From: Pholis gunnellus
Lineage: Eukaryota; Chordata; Actinopteri; Perciformes; Pholidae
Length of the DNA: 64,000 bases
Direction of reading: 5' to 3'
Assembly (NCBI GenBank): GCA_910591455.2
Contig: OU342816.1
Span: 13,830,638 to 13,894,637 of the forward strand
Shown here: positions 62,270 to 64,000 of the stretch, in pieces
How the letters are laid out: every line of letters begins with the position of its first letter
Numbering within the stretch: position 1 is the first letter of the stretch
The notes under the pieces: model-generated
Told to the model about the DNA's origin: nothing
The model's database searches: none
What the model saw: the letters and a program-made list of their open reading frames with translations, nothing else
Position numbers and translations under genes: made by a program

Positions 62270-62480
62270 CTCCCTATCCTGACAGTGAGGACAGAGCCCA
62301 GATCTGAGATCAGAGCGATGGCGGTGTAAATCTTTACGGTTCAACCAGAGCCTTTTAAAGCCTGTCTATAATTGGGCCTCAGCCAGCAGCTGCCTCAGCT
62401 GCGGCCATCACCGTGGGCCCAGTCAAAGCGCCAGTTCCTCGGGGGCATGAACAAAACACCGCACCTCCAATAAGGGCAAA
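62270..62480. promoter_or_regulatory. Possible conserved non-coding block
   Basis: Non-repetitive, G+C-balanced sequence with GATCTGAGATCAGAG (about 62301), TATAATTGGGCC (about 62368) and CAGCAGCTGCCTCAGCTGCG (about 62385; E-box CAGCTG twice). Style-based call only. Confidence 0.25.
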
Positions 62481-62984
62481 AAAAAAGCACCTGTGTGAGG
62501 ATAAAAAGGGAGACGATGTGGCAGCCAGGCTTGAATAAGCCCTCCGCTGTTGTCTGTGGTTGAGGTGTTTCTTGGAGAAGTGTTTTCGTTGAGTGAGGCT
62601 TTCTGTGCTGTTGGATTATTACACCAAAATGTACTGTACCTCTGAGTGCAAACCGGGGAGACTTAGCTCACTGAGTGATTTCAAATAGAGGGTAATCCAC
62701 TGCCATGTAATGGATGCTTTGTTGATGGGCTTCTTTCAGGAATCAGGAAAATGCTTGCACAGTTTTAGAGGTTAGGATCATAAGCTTGAAACTGCTTTAG
62801 TTTGAGTTATTTTAGGATCAAAAGGTGATGTACTGTATACAGCGAGCAGGACTGGGACATTGGGTGCATTTGTAAATAGTCACTCTGGGCCTCAGAACGC
62901 TCCGTTTCATCAAACAACAGCGCTCTCATTTTAGCATAGGGCGTCAGATCATTTTTCCGAACTGCTGACACATTTCGTTTTTCC
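62481..62984. other. Intronic stretch with no recognised gene
   Basis: Nothing recognised before the target-site duplication at 62985. Confidence 0.4.
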
Positions 62985-62992
62985 CTTACAGA

Positions 62993-63281
62993 TAGGGATG
63001 CGCCAATCAGAGTCATTCAGTCCCGATACCAATAGCGATATATTGACGTGGGTATCAGCCGATACGGTGTACCGATCCCATAAATAATACGTTGTATGCC
63101 TCACTGTGTGCAAGTGAATGGGATCATTCTTTTAACAAAATGTAACAAATAAATACTTGGGTGTAAATTAACTGAAATAGTTATTCATTATAAAAATATT
63201 AAATCATACACCAGCAATCTAAACAGGAATTAAAATTCCAGCATACAGCATATAAAATATATCCGTCTCAGTGCATCCCTA
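62993..63281. mobile_element. hAT-type MITE with terminal inverted repeats and target-site duplication
   Basis: The left end reads TAGGGATGCGCC; the right end, reverse-complemented, reads TAGGGATGCACTGAG. The flanks are CTTACAGA (62985-62992) and CTAACAGA (63282-63289), an 8-bp duplication with one mismatch. The interior has CCCGATACCAATAGCGATAT and CAGCCGATACGGTG. 289 bp and non-coding. The TAGGGATGCACCGAT-type end is a known hAT signature in fish. Confidence 0.87.
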
Positions 63282-63289
63282 CTAACAGA

Positions 63290-64000
63290 GAAACTATTTC
63301 TGAAAATGAGCATAAGAAACCATCTAACGACAACATTCTGATTCTCCAACACATGCGCGGTCATACATTTTGGATGCACAGAGGTCTGACGGAATTTAAG
63401 TCAAACAGACCTGAGCGCACCCTCTTGGGCAATCTGATGCTCAGCTATTGAGCCTTCCATTTAGCTAGACAGGGGTCCATGCTAAACATAACATGAAGGA
63501 TAAAAGGGGGAAATAATACAGATAGAAATGTTGCTGCAAGTTGATCATAGGAGTTGCTAACACATGGCCAGTGTTGCACATCTAGTTAGTGAGTTGGACA
63601 TCATCAATGCTGTTTGATAGCGGTAGCAGCTACTGTGATCACAAAAACGGGTTCGGCAGCGCAACAAAGTTTTTAAAACCATGAGCATGACCATCAAAAG
63701 TCCATTTATTTACTACAGATCCCAACAGAAAACACAGCCGATGTATCGATTCTCTGTAAATCTGATCTAAATCTAATTCTGGTAGTCGAATGGAGCCACA
63801 GAACCAAACGTTTGGGCAAAGAGGGTGGAGTCTGGGTGGAACTAAAGGAGGAGGAGGAAGTGGAAACCAGCACAACTGGTTGTGAAAGACACCTGTTGGT
63901 TGAGCAAACATGCAATAAAACTTCTCTTCAAGCTTTAGCATCACCTGAGTGGAGAAATGATTCTTAAAATCGCTGAAAAGATTCTCTATGAAACTCAGAG
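63290..64000. other. Intronic stretch with no recognised gene
   Basis: Overlapping open frames at 63639-63944 on the minus strand show no family signature. Nothing else recognised to the window end. Confidence 0.4.

Larger units (their letters stand above)
16395..64000 (-). other. zbtb16: zbtb16 intron upstream of the zinc-finger-2 exon (partial)
   Basis: Because the exon at 16297-16394 is read on the minus strand, everything at higher coordinates is the preceding intron, at least 47.6 kb, running off the window. The preceding exon in vertebrate ZBTB16 is large and carries the BTB domain and the start of finger 1; an open frame of that size and sequence is not present. The acceptor next to the exon has a modest pyrimidine tract (CTCTTTGTCAACAG). 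The stretch holds transposon fragments, microsatellites and possible regulatory blocks listed separately. That it is one continuous intron is inferred from the single exon. Confidence 0.7.

Noticed and set aside
1..64000. CRISPR array, rRNA, integrated virus or LTR retrotransposon
   Set aside because: No regularly spaced direct repeats, no rRNA-like sequence, no retroviral coding frames and no paired LTRs were recognised.

Overview
The window reads as vertebrate, almost certainly teleost fish, nuclear DNA. It is A+T-rich, gene-poor and full of (TG/CA)n and other microsatellites. It carries decayed hAT-type DNA transposons and LINE remnants of kinds I know from fish genomes. There is no operon structure, rRNA, convincing tRNA or CRISPR array. 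The repeat style suggests a percomorph fish, but that is an inference and I cannot name the species.

The only coding feature I can support is one 98-bp exon on the minus strand (16297-16394). It has a consensus acceptor and donor. It encodes the end of one C2H2 zinc finger, a linker and one complete finger matching the second zinc finger of ZBTB16 (PLZF). The rest of the window is then intron of this gene: at least 47.6 kb upstream of the exon (16395-64000) and at least 16.3 kb downstream (1-16296). Neither the large BTB-encoding exon nor the next zinc-finger exon was found. In human PLZF the same exon boundary (about residue 455) is where the PLZF part of the common PLZF-RARA fusion ends.

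The introns hold a layered set of mobile-element remnants. Three hAT-type elements have recognisable ends and 8-bp target-site duplications (2388-2954, 47430-48046, 62993-63281). Further hAT fragments lie near 15.8, 25.2, 40.3, 53.9, 55.1 and 57.8 kb. LINE pieces lie near 4.8, 49.7 and 57.5 kb; the last ends where a hAT fragment begins. A five-copy family that I cannot classify is marked by CTCTCAACATGGCGA-like sequence (10.8, 17.7, 35.1, 43.3 and 44.9 kb). A second unclassified family has two copies (5.2 and 30.4 kb).

Other structure includes a perfect 21-bp-arm hairpin (61939-61984), a palindromic TACTGTA-rich cluster (48.83-48.96 kb), a 25-bp exact tandem duplication (23689-23738), three 22-23-base C or G runs, and several CpG-rich or low-repeat blocks that could be regulatory. 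I found no undescribed biological system. The best leads are the unclassified repeat families, the hairpin and the possible intronic regulatory blocks.
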